DNA of 14,889 nucleotides from Alphaproteobacteria bacterium (GTDB lineage Bacteria; Pseudomonadota; Alphaproteobacteria; Paracaedibacterales; CAITNM01), in assembly GCA_947499175.1 (NCBI GenBank), contig CANMNU010000024.1:1-14889 (forward strand). Reading direction: 5' to 3'. The position numbers were made by a program, and so were the translations under genes. Positions 14,741-14,889 of this stretch are shown here, in pieces. The notes below the pieces were generated by a model. The model was not told where the DNA came from, did no database searches, and saw only the letters and a list, made by a program, of their open reading frames with translations. Positions within the stretch are counted from its first letter, which is position 1. Every line of letters starts with the position of its first letter.

Positions 14741-14889
14741 TATAGTTATTAACAAATAATTTGATTACAGGAGATGTTCGTTAAATAACCCTTCAATAGT
14801 TCCACCCAGGCGCCTCCTAATGGCTTTAGCCTGAGCCCATTTTTTCTCAATTGGATTGAGATCTGGAGAGTAAGGAGGTAGGTAAAGCA
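14741..14889 (-). mobile_element. IS630-family insertion sequence, partial (one end)
   Basis: The element end begins at TATAGTTATTAACAAAT (14741 onward), directly next to the transposase stop. A TA at 14741-14742 would be the usual IS630/Tc1-mariner target duplication. The first 23 bases recur at 6604-6626. The rest of the element lies beyond the window. Confidence 0.75.
14765..14889 (-). CDS. IS630-family transposase, C-terminal 40 residues
   Basis: The visible frame reads LYLPPYSPDLNPIEKKWAQA and then KAIRRRLGG to the stop TAA at 14767-14765. The PPYSPDLNPIE block with its Glu is the last catalytic acidic residue of the DDE transposase triad (DDE_3 domain) of IS630/Tc1-mariner enzymes, which cut and paste DNA at TA sites. 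The gene is cut by the window edge, not visibly by mutation; the N-terminal helix-turn-helix and first two Asp residues are not seen. Confidence 0.9.
   Translation of the reverse strand, partial: LYLPPYSPDLNPIEKKWAQAKAIRRRLGGTIEGLFNEHLL

Noticed and set aside
1..14889. CRISPR array or rRNA/tRNA genes
   Set aside because: No regularly spaced direct repeats with unique spacers and no rRNA or tRNA-like sequence were seen on either strand.

Overview
The window is AT-rich bacterial DNA from a Gram-negative organism. The lipid A kinase LpxK and the GTPase TypA/BipA both read like alphaproteobacterial versions. Together with an IS630-type transposase end, a large NB-ARC/TPR protein and several small signal-peptide proteins of unknown function, this suggests a host-associated (probably intracellular) alphaproteobacterium of the Holosporales/Rickettsiales kind. 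That placement is inference from protein resemblance; no rRNA or tRNA gene is present to settle it.

Layout. (1) 1-1848, minus strand: three tandem genes for exported proteins. The two longer ones (520-1209, 1291-1848) are clear paralogues with a signal peptide, a YRW-x-[FY]-RK-[LF]-ANITE motif and two hydrophobic segments. The third (127-381) keeps only the N-terminal half and looks truncated. Two of the three share a dyad just before the start codon. (2) 2025-6537, plus strand: a tightly packed run of typA, a six-helix CcmB-like membrane protein, lpxK and a small MscS-type channel, probably one transcription unit for translation/stress control and envelope biogenesis. (3) 6538-6850: a gene-poor stretch with a perfect 37-bp palindrome whose arm matches the end of the IS630 element at the right edge. 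(4) 6851-9178, plus strand: proB and proA, the first two steps of proline synthesis from glutamate. Their arginine codon choice (mostly AGA/AGG) differs sharply from the preceding operon (almost all CGN), which suggests a separate, possibly horizontal, origin. (5) 9513-13543, minus strand: a small exported protein with a good promoter, downstream of a protein of about 1176 residues with the order LuxR-type HTH, alpha/beta region, one membrane span, NB-ARC ATPase, nine TPRs. (6) 13544-14230: mostly empty DNA. (7) 14231-14626, minus strand: another small exported protein. (8) 14741-14889: the end of an IS630-family insertion sequence running off the window.

The most unusual items are the membrane-anchored HTH/NB-ARC/TPR protein with reversed domain order, the tandem exported family (one member ending in an acidic tract plus a nuclear-localisation-like basic cluster), and a short motif (TATAGTTATTA and its complement) shared by the IS630 end, the palindrome before proBA, and the upstream regions of secreted-protein genes.
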